Source of the DNA: Streptomyces cupreus
GTDB taxonomy: Bacteria; Actinomycetota; Actinomycetes; Streptomycetales; Streptomycetaceae
Assembly (NCBI RefSeq): GCF_014257025.1
Contig: NZ_JACMSF010000014.1
Coordinates: 62,001-126,000, forward strand
Length of the DNA stretch: 64,000 nucleotides
Direction of reading: 5' to 3'
Shown: positions 14,817-22,404 of the stretch, piece by piece
Position numbering within the stretch: the stretch's first letter is position 1
How the letters are laid out: every line of letters starts with the position of its first letter
Translations under genes and position numbers: made by a program
Notes under the pieces: generated by a model
Database searches by the model: none
Told to the model about the DNA's origin: nothing
What the model saw: the letters and a program-made list of their open reading frames with translations, nothing else

Positions 14817-16160
14817 ATGAGGACTCCGTTGCTCCGGGGCCTTATACGCTGGGCCCTCGTCCCGGTCGCCGCCACGCTGGCGGTGCTGACCGCCGGTGTG
14901 CCCGGCGCGTCCGCCGCCGCGGATCTGTCGACGGTCGCCGTGGCGCTGCGCGAGGACCCCGTCTATGTGGACCCCGCCGCCTCCGACCAGCTGTCGTCGT
15001 CGGACGCCGAGGCGCTCGCCGACAAGATCAGAGACGCCGACAAGCCCGTCTTCGTCGCCGTCCTCCCGGCCGACCAGCCCGAGCAGGACCTCTTCCTGAA
15101 CCTCCGTACCGAGACCGGGATCACCGGCCTGTACGCGGTGCGCAGCGGTGACCGCTTCGGCGCCCAGGCCGACTCCTCCGTGCTCGGCAACCAGGCGGTC
15201 GACAACCTGGTGACGGCCGTGGAGGACACCGACGACGTCAAGGCCCAGCTGAACGACTTCGTCGACGCAGCACTGCAGAACGTGGGCGGTTCGGCACCGT
15301 CGTCCTGGGGTACCTCGACGGACGACGGCGTTCCGGTCGCCGGCCTGATCACCACCGGCGTGGTGCTGGCGGCGGGCGGCGCGGGCGCCTACGCGCTGGT
15401 ACGGCGTCGGCGGCTGGCGCACGAGCAGGAACAGCGGGCCGCGCTGGAGAAGCTGCGGGTGGTGGTGGACGAGGACATCACCGCGTTCGGCGAGGAACTG
15501 GAGCGCCTGGACTTCCATCCCGGTGAACGCGGCGCCGACGACGCGATGCGCACGGACTACGAACACGCCCTGGACTCCTACGAACAGGCCAAGCGCCTGA
15601 TGGACGGGGCGACGAAACCGGAGGACGTCAAGGCCGTCACCCAGGCCCTGGACGACGGCCGCCACTCGCTGGCCGTACTCGCCGCCCGCCGCGAGGGCCG
15701 CCCGCTGCCCGAGCGCCGGCCGCCCTGCTTCTTCGACCCCCGGCACGGACCGTCGGTGGCCGACGTGGACTGGACGCCGCCGGGTGCCGCCACCCGCGAG
15801 GTCCCGGTCTGCGCGGCCGACCGGGCCCGTCTCGCCGACGGCCAGGACCCGATGATCCGCGAGGTCACCACCGACTCCGGCGCCCGACGCCCCTACTGGG
15901 AGGCGGGACCCGCCTACGGCCCCTGGGCCGGCGGCTACTTCGGCGGCGGCATTCTCCCGGGCCTGCTCATCGGCACGATGCTCGGCAGCATGATGGCGAG
16001 CCCCGCCTACGCGGCCGACTACGGCGCCGGTTACGGCGACTTCGGCGGCGGATACGAGGGCGGCGACGTCTCCGGCGCCGACTTCGCCTCGGACGACTTC
16101 ACGGGCGGCTTCGGCGGCGGTGACTTCGGCGGGGGCGGTGACTTCGGCGGAGGGTTCTGA
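14817..16160 (+). CDS. Membrane protein with glycine-rich tail
   Basis: 447 residues from the ATG at 14817. A signal peptide covers residues 1-33 (ending GASA-AADL). An extracytoplasmic domain of about 140 residues resembles the TPM-like fold by its pattern (VYVDPAASDQLSSSDAEALADKI). One transmembrane segment lies at about 180-200 (VAGLITTGVVLAAGG), followed by a charged, probably cytoplasmic helical region with RRRRLAHEQEQRAALEKLR. The last 80 residues are Gly/Phe/Asp-rich repeats of GGGDFGGG type, like other TPM-domain proteins. Function unknown. A strong hairpin follows. Confidence 0.75.
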   Translation: MRTPLLRGLIRWALVPVAATLAVLTAGVPGASAAADLSTVAVALREDPVYVDPAASDQLSSSDAEALADKIRDADKPVFVAVLPADQPEQDLFLNLRTETGITGLYAVRSGDRFGAQADSSVLGNQAVDNLVTAVEDTDDVKAQLNDFVDAALQNVGGSAPSSWGTSTDDGVPVAGLITTGVVLAAGGAGAYALVRRRRLAHEQEQRAALEKLRVVVDEDITAFGEELERLDFHPGERGADDAMRTDYEHALDSYEQAKRLMDGATKPEDVKAVTQALDDGRHSLAVLAARREGRPLPERRPPCFFDPRHGPSVADVDWTPPGAATREVPVCAADRARLADGQDPMIREVTTDSGARRPYWEAGPAYGPWAGGYFGGGILPGLLIGTMLGSMMASPAYAADYGAGYGDFGGGYEGGDVSGADFASDDFTGGFGGGDFGGGGDFGGGF

Positions 16161-16175
16161 GCGGTACGAGGCACA

Positions 16176-16202
16176 ACGGGCCCGGCGCGATGCCGGGCCC
16201 GT
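16176..16202 (+). terminator. Bidirectional terminator between convergent genes
   Basis: Perfect 11-bp stem ACGGGCCCGGC/GCCGGGCCCGT with a 5-base loop, in the 62-base gap between the membrane-protein stop and the trypsin stop. Confidence 0.8.
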
Positions 16203-16222
16203 CGTCATGGGTGTGGCGGAAC

Positions 16223-17002
16223 TCAGAGACCGGCCGCCGCCGAGGCGATGGCGGCGGCGAAGGTGGAGACCTCGGTGTAGACACCGGGGGCGTTGGGGCG
16301 GGCGCAGCCGATGCCCCAGCTTACGATGCCGACCTGGATCCACTGGTTCGCCGCGTCCCGGCGGAACATCGGGCCACCGGAGTCGCCCTGACAGGTGTCG
16401 ACGCCGCCCGCGGTGTACCCGGCGCAGATCTCCTCGCTCGGGATGAGCCCGCTGTAGCCGCTGTACGACCGGCAGGTCGCGTCACTCACGAACGGCACCG
16501 TCGCCTTGAGCAGATACCGCTGCTGGGCACCGCCCTCGGTGGCCGCGCCCCAGCCGGCCACGGTGAAGGTGCCGGTGTTGTACTGCGTGGTCGTGGCGAT
16601 CTTCAGCGTGGGCAGATTGATCGGCTGGGCGAGCTTGATGAGCGCCCAGTCCTTGCCGTCGCCGTTGTAGCCGGGGGCGCGGTAGACGTACGTGGAGCGG
16701 ACCTGGATCCGGCTGCTGGACTGGAGGTCCACGACGCCGGCGGTGGCGGTGATGCTGGTGTTGGCGCCGGTACGGCCCACACAGTGCGCGGCGGTGAGCA
16801 CGATCTGCTGCGTGTACAGCGCGCCGCCGCAGCCCATCGAGAGCCGCACCATGAACGGGAACTCACCCTGCGCGGCGCGGGTTCCGCCGACGACGGGGGC
16901 GGGGGCCGCCTGCGCGGCGGACACGGGCTGAAGGCTGAGGACGGCGAGCGCGGCCGTGGTGGCGACGGCGCATCTCTTGAGCGCCTTGAGGAGAGACTTC
17001 AA
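16223..17002 (-). CDS. sprT: Secreted trypsin-type serine protease
   Basis: 259 residues from a TTG at 17002, chosen because GGAAGG lies 7 bases upstream and the signal peptide KSLLKALKRCAVATTAALAV starts there. The mature enzyme begins at VVGGTRAAQGEFPF. The catalytic triad is visible as TAAHC, DWALIKL and GDSGGP; Asp in VDTCQGDSGG forms the S1 pocket for Lys/Arg substrates. Paired cysteines fit three disulphides. Length and sequence closely resemble S. griseus trypsin. No long propeptide is seen. It is probably exported by Sec and used in nutrient scavenging or mycelium turnover. Confidence 0.95.
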   Translation of the reverse strand: MKSLLKALKRCAVATTAALAVLSLQPVSAAQAAPAPVVGGTRAAQGEFPFMVRLSMGCGGALYTQQIVLTAAHCVGRTGANTSITATAGVVDLQSSSRIQVRSTYVYRAPGYNGDGKDWALIKLAQPINLPTLKIATTTQYNTGTFTVAGWGAATEGGAQQRYLLKATVPFVSDATCRSYSGYSGLIPSEEICAGYTAGGVDTCQGDSGGPMFRRDAANQWIQVGIVSWGIGCARPNAPGVYTEVSTFAAAIASAAAGL

Positions 17003-17203
17003 CGGGATGCCTTCCGTGGGGGGTTGGTGGAGGCGTGCGAGGGCGTACGCGACTGTTGTCGCGAACACGTCAATCCTGTGCTCGGATTATGAGAAGCCTG
17101 TGAGCGGTGGGCAAGGGGGCCAATCCGGCCAGGCTCGCGGATCCCGGATGCAGGACCCCGATATGGGACAGAAACTGGCCTACTGCGGGCCTACTGTCTC
17201 CTC

Positions 17204-17758
17204 ATGACCACCCCGGAACCCGTCCCCTTCGCTTCCGTCGACGCCCTCGATGCCTGGCTCACCGCGCACCCCGCCCCGCATCCCGGGCTCTGGGTGAAGG
17301 TCGCCAAGAAGGGCTCGGGCATCGCGTCCGTGGACTGGGTCGAGGTCAACGACGTTGCCCTGTGCCACGGTTGGATCACCGGGCAGCGCAAGGCGCTGGG
17401 CGAGTCGTACTTCCTGCAGAAGATCACCCCGCGCCGCCCGGGGAGCCTGTGGTCGATGGTCAACGTGCGGCGGATCGCGGAGCTGACCGCCGAAGCACGG
17501 ATGCGGCCCGCCGGGCTCGCCGAGGTCGAGGCGGCGAAGGCGGACGGGCGGTGGGAGGCGGCGTACGAGTCGCAGAGGAACGCCACCGTGCCGAAGGAAC
17601 TGACGGCGGCGCTGGAGCGGAATCCGCGGGCGAGGGAGGCCTTCGAGAAGCTGGGCAGGACAGACCGCTATCAGCTGCTCCTCGGGCTGATTCAGGCCCG
17701 TACGCCTCAGAGCCGTGCGGCACGACTGGCCGCGGTCGTCGCGAAGTTGGAGTCCTGA
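17204..17758 (+). CDS. YdeI/OmpD-associated family protein
   Basis: 184 residues from the ATG at 17204. The family signature is clear: a short N-terminal alpha/beta block ending GLWVKVAKKGSG, then VDWVEVNDVALCHGWITGQRK and ITPRRPGSLWSMVNVRRI, followed by a C-terminal helical bundle (AFEKLGRTDRYQLLLGLIQA). Members are cytoplasmic and linked in some bacteria to stress or peptide resistance, but no biochemical activity is established to my knowledge. It is a single gene sharing a strong terminator with the convergent yceI-like gene. Confidence 0.82.
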   Translation: MTTPEPVPFASVDALDAWLTAHPAPHPGLWVKVAKKGSGIASVDWVEVNDVALCHGWITGQRKALGESYFLQKITPRRPGSLWSMVNVRRIAELTAEARMRPAGLAEVEAAKADGRWEAAYESQRNATVPKELTAALERNPRAREAFEKLGRTDRYQLLLGLIQARTPQSRAARLAAVVAKLES

Positions 17759-17773
17759 GGGCCCGCCGGACAG

Positions 17774-17823
17774 CCGAGCGCCCGCCCTCCCCTTCGGGGG
17801 AGTTGGAGGGCGGGCGCGCTCGG
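17774..17823 (+). terminator. Bidirectional terminator
   Basis: Long stem: CCGAGCG then CCCGCCCTCC pairs with GGAGGGCGGG then CGCGCTCGG, with an inner loop holding CCCCTTCGGGGG. It lies between two convergent genes. Confidence 0.85.
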
Positions 17824-17854
17824 GGGTTGCGGCGGAAGAGCGGACGTGAGGGCG

Positions 17855-18448
17855 TCAGGCGTTGCGGATCGCCGAGATGTCGAAGTTCAGCTTGATCTTG
17901 TCGGAGACCAGGACGCCGCCTGTCTCCAGGGCCGCGTTCCAGGTCAGACCGAAGTCGGAGCGCAGGAGCTCCGCCTTGCCTTCGAAGCCGACGCGCTCGT
18001 TGCCGAACGGGTCCTTCGCGGCGCCGTTGAACTCCAGGTCGATGGTGATCGGCTTGGTGGTGCCGAGGATCTCCAGGTCGCCGGTGATGCGGTAGTCGTC
18101 GCCCAGGGCCTCCGCCTTGGTGGAACGGAACGTCATGGTCGGGAACTCCTCCGTCTTGAAGAAGTCGGCGCTCTTGAGGTGCCCGTCACGGTCCGCGGAA
18201 CCGGTGTCGACGCTCTCCATCTTCACGTCCAGGGAAGCGGTGGACCGAGAAGGATCGGAGCCGTCCAGGTGCAGCGAGCCGGTGAACTCCAGGAATTTGC
18301 CCTTGACGTTCGTGACCATGGCGTGCCGGGCGACGAAGCCGAGCGTGGAGTGGGCGGTGTCGATGGCGTAGTCGCCGGTCAGCGCGGCGAGGTCGGGGTT
18401 GACGGCGGCGGGGGCCTCGACGGTGTTCTTGCGGCCGAAGATGCTCAT
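17855..18448 (-). CDS. YceI-family lipocalin-like protein
   Basis: 197 residues from the ATG at 18448, with AAGGAG upstream. Family features are GDYAIDTAHSTLGFVARHAMV near residue 28, KFLEFTGSLHLD, DGHLKSADFF, and the closing LLRSDFGLTWNAALETGGVLVSDK. YceI proteins are beta-barrels that bind isoprenoid or fatty-acid-like lipids. This copy has no signal peptide, so it is probably cytoplasmic. A direct repeat TTGAACTTTGAAC lies just upstream and may be an operator. The physiological role in actinobacteria is unclear. Confidence 0.87.
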   Translation of the reverse strand: MSIFGRKNTVEAPAAVNPDLAALTGDYAIDTAHSTLGFVARHAMVTNVKGKFLEFTGSLHLDGSDPSRSTASLDVKMESVDTGSADRDGHLKSADFFKTEEFPTMTFRSTKAEALGDDYRITGDLEILGTTKPITIDLEFNGAAKDPFGNERVGFEGKAELLRSDFGLTWNAALETGGVLVSDKIKLNFDISAIRNA

Positions 18449-18814
18449 GGCGTTCTCCTTGGGGGATGATGTTGAACTTTGAACTAACTAACAGGGGTGA
18501 CGGTAGACCTATTCCGTTCGGATTTCAACAACATCCCCAGGGTGTTCGGGTGATCACTTTCCGTACGGGGTAGGAGTCGTCACCAGACCGCCGACTGCGT
18601 GTTCCTGTCACTCCGGCGGTGGCATGTGCGAGCCTTGAATGTGAGGTGGCTCTCAGTCGGCCACTTTGTGTGACCTCTACAAGGCGAACGCCCTCTGAGC
18701 AGTCGGAACGCCTGGATGCCGTCGTGGTTCTGTTCAGGGGTACCAGGAAAACGGGTCGGAGACTGTACGGAGTCGACGGCCCGCTTTCCTTGGTGGGCTT
18801 CGTAAGGTCACTAC
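18449..18814. other. Non-coding region between divergent yceI and accB
   Basis: About 366 bases holding the promoters of both genes. A direct repeat sits at 18471-18492 close to yceI. The rest, to the accB start, shows no convincing gene; one antisense frame running into accB has no Streptomyces-like coding bias. Confidence 0.6.
18471..18492 (-). promoter_or_regulatory. Direct-repeat operator candidate upstream of yceI
   Basis: The direct repeat TTGAACTTTGAAC is followed by a second short repeat taactaac, 23 bases upstream of the yceI start codon. It is AT-rich against a GC-rich background, as expected for a regulator site or core promoter. Confidence 0.4.
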
Positions 18815-20398
18815 ATGACCGTTTTGGAAGAGACGACGGGTGAGCCCACGGACGCGCGCGGCCGGGTCGCCGAGCTGCACGAGATCCGTGCCCAGGCACT
18901 GGCCGGTCCCAGCGAGAAGGCGACCGAGGCGCAGCACGCCAAGGGCAAGCTGACCGCCCGGGAGCGGATCGAGCTGCTGCTGGACCCGGGCTCCTTCCAG
19001 GAGGTCGAGCAGCTGCGCCGGCACCGGGCCCAGGGCTTCGGTCTGGAGGCCAAGAAGCCGTTCACCGACGGTGTCATCACCGGCTGGGGCACGGTGGAGG
19101 GCCGCACGGTCTTCGTCTACGCCCATGACTTCCGCATCTTCGGTGGTGCGCTGGGCGAGGCCCACGCCACCAAGATCCACAAGATCATGGACAAGGCCAT
19201 CGCGGCGGGCGCGCCGCTGGTGTCGTTGAACGACGGTGCGGGCGCCCGTATCCAGGAGGGCGTCTCCGCGCTCGCCGGCTACGGCGGCATCTTCCAGCGC
19301 AACACCAAGGCCTCCGGTGTCATCCCGCAGATCTCGGTGATGCTCGGCCCGTGTGCGGGCGGCGCGGCCTACAGCCCCGCCCTGACGGACTTCGTCTTCA
19401 TGGTCCGGGACACCTCGCAGATGTTCATCACGGGCCCCGACGTGGTCAAGGCGGTCACCGGCGAGGAGATCACCCAGAACGGCCTCGGCGGCGCGGACGT
19501 GCACGCCGAGACCTCCGGCGTCTGCCACTTCGCGTACGACGACGAGGAGACGTGCATCGCCGAGGTGCGCTACCTGCTGTCGCTGCTGCCGCAGAACAAC
19601 CGCGAGAACCCGCCGCGCGTGGAGTCCACGGACACGGCGGACCGCCGCGGTGATGTGCTCCTGGACCTGGTCCCGGCCGACGGCAACCGTCCGTACGACA
19701 TGGCCAAGGTCATCGAGGAGATCGTCGACGACGGCGAGTACCTGGAGGTCCACGAGCGCTGGGCGCGCAACATCATCTGCGCGCTGGCCCGGTTCGACGG
19801 TCAGGTCGTCGGCATCGTCGCCAACCAGCCGCAGACCCTGGCGGGCGTCCTGGACATCGAGGCCTCGGAGAAGGCGGCCCGCTTCGTCCAGATGTGCGAC
19901 GCCTTCAATATCCCGATCCTCACCCTTTTGGACGTACCCGGCTTTCTCCCTGGTGTAGACCAGGAGCACGGTGGAATCATCCGCCACGGCGCGAAGCTGC
20001 TGTACGCCTACTGCAACGCGACCGTGCCGCGGATCTCGCTGATCCTGCGCAAGGCCTACGGAGGTGCGTACATCGTCATGGACAGCCAGTCCATCGGTGC
20101 TGACGTCACGTACGCGTGGCCGACGAACGAGATCGCCGTGATGGGCGCCGAAGGTGCCGCCAACGTCATCTTCCGGCGTCAGATCGCGGATGCCGAGGAC
20201 CCCGAGGCCATGCGGGCCCGCATGGTCAAGGAGTACAAGTCCGAGCTGATGCACCCGTACTACGCGGCCGAGCGCGGTCTGGTTGACGACGTCATCGACC
20301 CGGCGGAGACCCGCGAGGTCCTGATCCGCACCCTCGCGATGCTCCAGTCGAAGCACGCGGACCTGCCCTCCCGCAAGCACGGCAACCCCCCGCAGTAA
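18815..20398 (+). CDS. accB: Acyl-CoA carboxylase beta (carboxyltransferase) subunit
   Basis: 527 residues from the ATG at 18815. It transfers the carboxyl group from carboxybiotin to acetyl- or propionyl-CoA to give malonyl- or methylmalonyl-CoA for fatty acids and polyketides. Two crotonase-like halves are visible: N-terminal GARIQEGVSALAGYGGIF and GPCAGGAAYSPALTDF (first oxyanion hole), and C-terminal LDVPGFLPGVDQEHGGIIRHGAKLLYAY with RKAYGGAYIVM (second oxyanion hole). It is followed after 46 bases by accE. The biotinylated alpha subunit is not in this window. Confidence 0.95.
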   Translation: MTVLEETTGEPTDARGRVAELHEIRAQALAGPSEKATEAQHAKGKLTARERIELLLDPGSFQEVEQLRRHRAQGFGLEAKKPFTDGVITGWGTVEGRTVFVYAHDFRIFGGALGEAHATKIHKIMDKAIAAGAPLVSLNDGAGARIQEGVSALAGYGGIFQRNTKASGVIPQISVMLGPCAGGAAYSPALTDFVFMVRDTSQMFITGPDVVKAVTGEEITQNGLGGADVHAETSGVCHFAYDDEETCIAEVRYLLSLLPQNNRENPPRVESTDTADRRGDVLLDLVPADGNRPYDMAKVIEEIVDDGEYLEVHERWARNIICALARFDGQVVGIVANQPQTLAGVLDIEASEKAARFVQMCDAFNIPILTLLDVPGFLPGVDQEHGGIIRHGAKLLYAYCNATVPRISLILRKAYGGAYIVMDSQSIGADVTYAWPTNEIAVMGAEGAANVIFRRQIADAEDPEAMRARMVKEYKSELMHPYYAAERGLVDDVIDPAETREVLIRTLAMLQSKHADLPSRKHGNPPQ

Positions 20399-20444
20399 CC
20401 CACAGGTACCGCTGCGGAAACCTCTCTCACGGAGACTGACACCC

Positions 20445-20636
20445 ATGAACCTCCCTGACATTCGCGTCGAGAAGGGCCATGCCGAGCCCGAGGAAGTCGC
20501 CGCCATAACGGCCATCCTGCTGGCCCGCGCGGCCGCCCAGCCGGCGCCTCCGGCCCACCGAGGCCGAGCGAAGGCCGGCTGGCGCCGCCTGGAGCGCGAA
20601 CCCGGCTTCCGGGCACCGCACAGCTGGCACGGATAG
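20445..20636 (+). CDS. accE: Acyl-CoA carboxylase epsilon subunit
   Basis: 63 residues from the ATG at 20445. Short epsilon subunits accompany actinobacterial beta subunits and stimulate or stabilise the complex. The sequence has the family N-terminal helix (IRVEKGHAEPEEVAAITAIL) and the C-terminal basic WRRLEREPGFRAPHSW motif. It is cotranscribed with accB (46-base gap, no terminator between) and followed by a strong 15-bp terminator. Identification rests on position and these two motifs; both are strong. Confidence 0.92.
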   Translation: MNLPDIRVEKGHAEPEEVAAITAILLARAAAQPAPPAHRGRAKAGWRRLEREPGFRAPHSWHG

Positions 20637-20642
20637 TCCGCG

Positions 20643-20672
20643 CCACTCAGCCGGTTTCCACTCAGCCGGTTT
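20643..20672 (+). repeat. Tandem 15-bp duplication after accE
   Basis: CCACTCAGCCGGTTT occurs twice head to tail immediately after accE and just before its terminator. It is probably a replication-slippage duplication. Confidence 0.8.
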
Positions 20673-20680
20673 CTACGTAA

Positions 20681-20714
20681 GAGAAGGGCCCCTCCGCCAG
20701 GAGGGGCCCTTCTC
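20681..20714 (+). terminator. Terminator after accE
   Basis: Perfect 15-bp stem GAGAAGGGCCCCTCC/GGAGGGGCCCTTCTC with loop GCCA. It also lies 20 bases after the stop of the convergent cvnD gene and can end both transcripts. Confidence 0.9.
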
Positions 20715-20734
20715 GGTGTCCGCGGCGGTGTCGC

Positions 20735-21316
20735 CTACCGGAGTCGCGCCATCAGTGCGTGCTCCACCAGCGTGATCAGCGTCGACTTGGCGTCCGCGCG
20801 GTGGCGGGCGTCCGTCGTGATGATCGGGGTGTCGGGGCCGATCTGGAGGGCCTCGCGCACCTCGTCCGGGTTGTACGGCTGGTTGCCGTCGAAGCCGTTC
20901 AGGGCGATCACGAAGGGGAGACCGGAGTTCTCGAAGTAGTCGACCGCCGGGAAGCAGTCGGCCAGACGGCGGGTGTCCACCAGGACCACCGCGCCGATCG
21001 CGCCGCGCACCAGGTCGTCCCACATGAACCAGAAGCGGTCCTGGCCGGGCGTACCGAACAGGTACAGGATCAGGTCCTGGTCCAGGGTGATACGGCCGAA
21101 GTCCATGGCGACCGTGGTGGTCGTCTTGTCTCCGGTGTGGGTGAGGTCGTCGATGCCCGCCGAAGCAGACGTCATGACGGCCTCTGTGCGCAGCGGGTTG
21201 ATCTCCGAAACGGCCCCGACGAACGTGGTCTTGCCCACGCCGAAGCCACCCGCCACCACGATCTTCGCCGAGGTGGTGGAGCGGGAAGGACCGCCGCTAG
21301 AGCTTGCGAAGTCCAC
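20735..21316 (-). CDS. cvnD2: Conservon small GTPase CvnD (distal conservon)
   Basis: 193 residues. A Ras/MglA-like GTPase: P-loop GGFGVGKTT near residue 23, the switch region TTTTVAMDFGR, LYLFGTPGQDRF (G3), VLVDTRR, and NGFD in the place of the usual NKxD. Conservon GTPases act with CvnB and CvnC below the membrane kinase-like CvnA in a G-protein-like signalling complex. It overlaps the cvnC stop by 20 bases, as in the second conservon here. Numbering as conservon 2 assumes the S. coelicolor order. It ends before the accE terminator. Confidence 0.92.
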   Translation of the reverse strand: MDFASSSGGPSRSTTSAKIVVAGGFGVGKTTFVGAVSEINPLRTEAVMTSASAGIDDLTHTGDKTTTTVAMDFGRITLDQDLILYLFGTPGQDRFWFMWDDLVRGAIGAVVLVDTRRLADCFPAVDYFENSGLPFVIALNGFDGNQPYNPDEVREALQIGPDTPIITTDARHRADAKSTLITLVEHALMARLR

Positions 21317-21884
21317 TGAGCACCCTTTCGAGCAGTGTCACGTCTGGCTGGCCGCCGGCGTTCTCGTCGCCGCCGGGCTGATGGATGGCGACCAGGCCCG
21401 CCTCCGCCAAGTCGGCGACGAGGATCCTGGCCACGCCGAGAGGGATCGTCAGAAGGGCGGAGACTTCCGCCACCGACTTGATCTCGCGGCAGAGGTTGCA
21501 GATCCGCTGATGCTCGGGCAACTGGCCCTGCATCTGGTGCGGCTGCGCGGTGGTGTGCACCAGCGCCTCGATGGCGAGCTGGTAGCGCGGGCGCGTCCGG
21601 CCGCCGGTCATGGCGTACGGGCGCACCAAGGGGTTGTTCGACGACCCGGCGGGCGTCGGCTCAGGGGCGCGTCGCTGCGGCTGCACGGGCTGGATGCGCG
21701 GTGCCTGCGGCTGGTCGTACGGCGACGGCCCGGGGCCCTGGGGCGCCTGCGGCTGTCCGTACGGCTGACGCCGCTGGCTCGGCGTGGAGGGGAAGTTGTA
21801 CCGGTTCTGGGAACCGTCGTGCTGGCCCTGGGCAGGGCCGTACGACCAGTTGCCCGATGACGAACCGTCTGGGGGTGTTGCCAC
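21297..21884 (-). CDS. cvnC2: Conservon protein CvnC, DUF742 (distal conservon)
   Basis: 195 residues from the GTG at 21884, chosen for the strong GGAGGAGGAGAG upstream. Residues 1-95 are a low-complexity Pro/Gln/Tyr-rich extension (RQPYGQPQAPQGPGPSPYDQ). The DUF742 domain follows with LVRPYAMTGGRTRP, the LPEHQRICNLC segment, SVAEVSALL and GVARILVADLAEAGLV, which looks like a winged-helix fold. The extension is absent from the shorter CvnC of the neighbouring conservon, so the two systems differ mainly here. DUF742 proteins are thought to couple the receptor module to the GTPase; the exact role is unknown. Confidence 0.9.
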   Translation of the reverse strand: MATPPDGSSSGNWSYGPAQGQHDGSQNRYNFPSTPSQRRQPYGQPQAPQGPGPSPYDQPQAPRIQPVQPQRRAPEPTPAGSSNNPLVRPYAMTGGRTRPRYQLAIEALVHTTAQPHQMQGQLPEHQRICNLCREIKSVAEVSALLTIPLGVARILVADLAEAGLVAIHQPGGDENAGGQPDVTLLERVLSGLRKL

Positions 21885-21980
21885 TTTCTCTCCTCCTCCG
21901 ACTGTGCCTGGCACCCATCACGTGGAAGCCGCGTCCCGAAACCTTACGGCCCCGGGACGCCAAAACGCACCGTCTGTCTG

Positions 21981-22403
21981 TTAGTTGAGAAGGCTCCCTT
22001 GGAGCTCCGCACGCAGATCCGGCGTCAGGACCGTACCGGCACGGTCCACCAGAAGGGCCATCTCGTACCCAATGAGGCCGATGTCCGCCTCCGGGTGGGC
22101 GAGAACCGCGAGCGAAGAACCGTCGGAGATGGACATGATGAAGAGGAATCCTCGCTCCATCTCCACAACCGTCTGGTTCACACTGCCGCCCTCGAAGATG
22201 CGCGAGGCACCGGCGGTCAGCGAGGTCAGACCGGAGGCGACCGCCGCGAGCTGGTCGGCGCGGTCGCGCGGAAAGCCTTCGGACATCGCCAGAAGGAGTC
22301 CGTCGGCGGAGACCACCACCGTGTGGGACACCCCGGGGGTGTTGTCCACGAAGTTGGTGATCAACCAGTTCAGGTTCTGTGCCGCCTGGCTCATCGGGCT
22401 CAC
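21981..22403 (-). CDS. cvnB2: Conservon roadblock/LC7 protein CvnB (distal conservon)
   Basis: 140 residues from the GTG at 22403, one base after the cvnA stop, with AGGAGCG 7 bases upstream. It has the roadblock/LC7 fold: LNWLITNFVDNTPGVSHTVVV, SADGLLLAMSEGF, and LTAGASRIFEGGSVNQTVVEM. Roadblock proteins such as MglB act as GTPase-activating partners of MglA-type GTPases, so it likely controls CvnD. It is nearly identical to the CvnB at 27062-27484, implying recent duplication or strong selection. Confidence 0.92.
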   Translation of the reverse strand: MSPMSQAAQNLNWLITNFVDNTPGVSHTVVVSADGLLLAMSEGFPRDRADQLAAVASGLTSLTAGASRIFEGGSVNQTVVEMERGFLFIMSISDGSSLAVLAHPEADIGLIGYEMALLVDRAGTVLTPDLRAELQGSLLN

Positions 22404-22404
22404 A

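Noticed and set aside
14594..15151. Separate gene starting MTKARLIVQQMAITP
   Set aside because: It continues the GH3 remnant in a shifted frame and then runs into the signal peptide of the next gene; better explained as pseudogene plus overlap.
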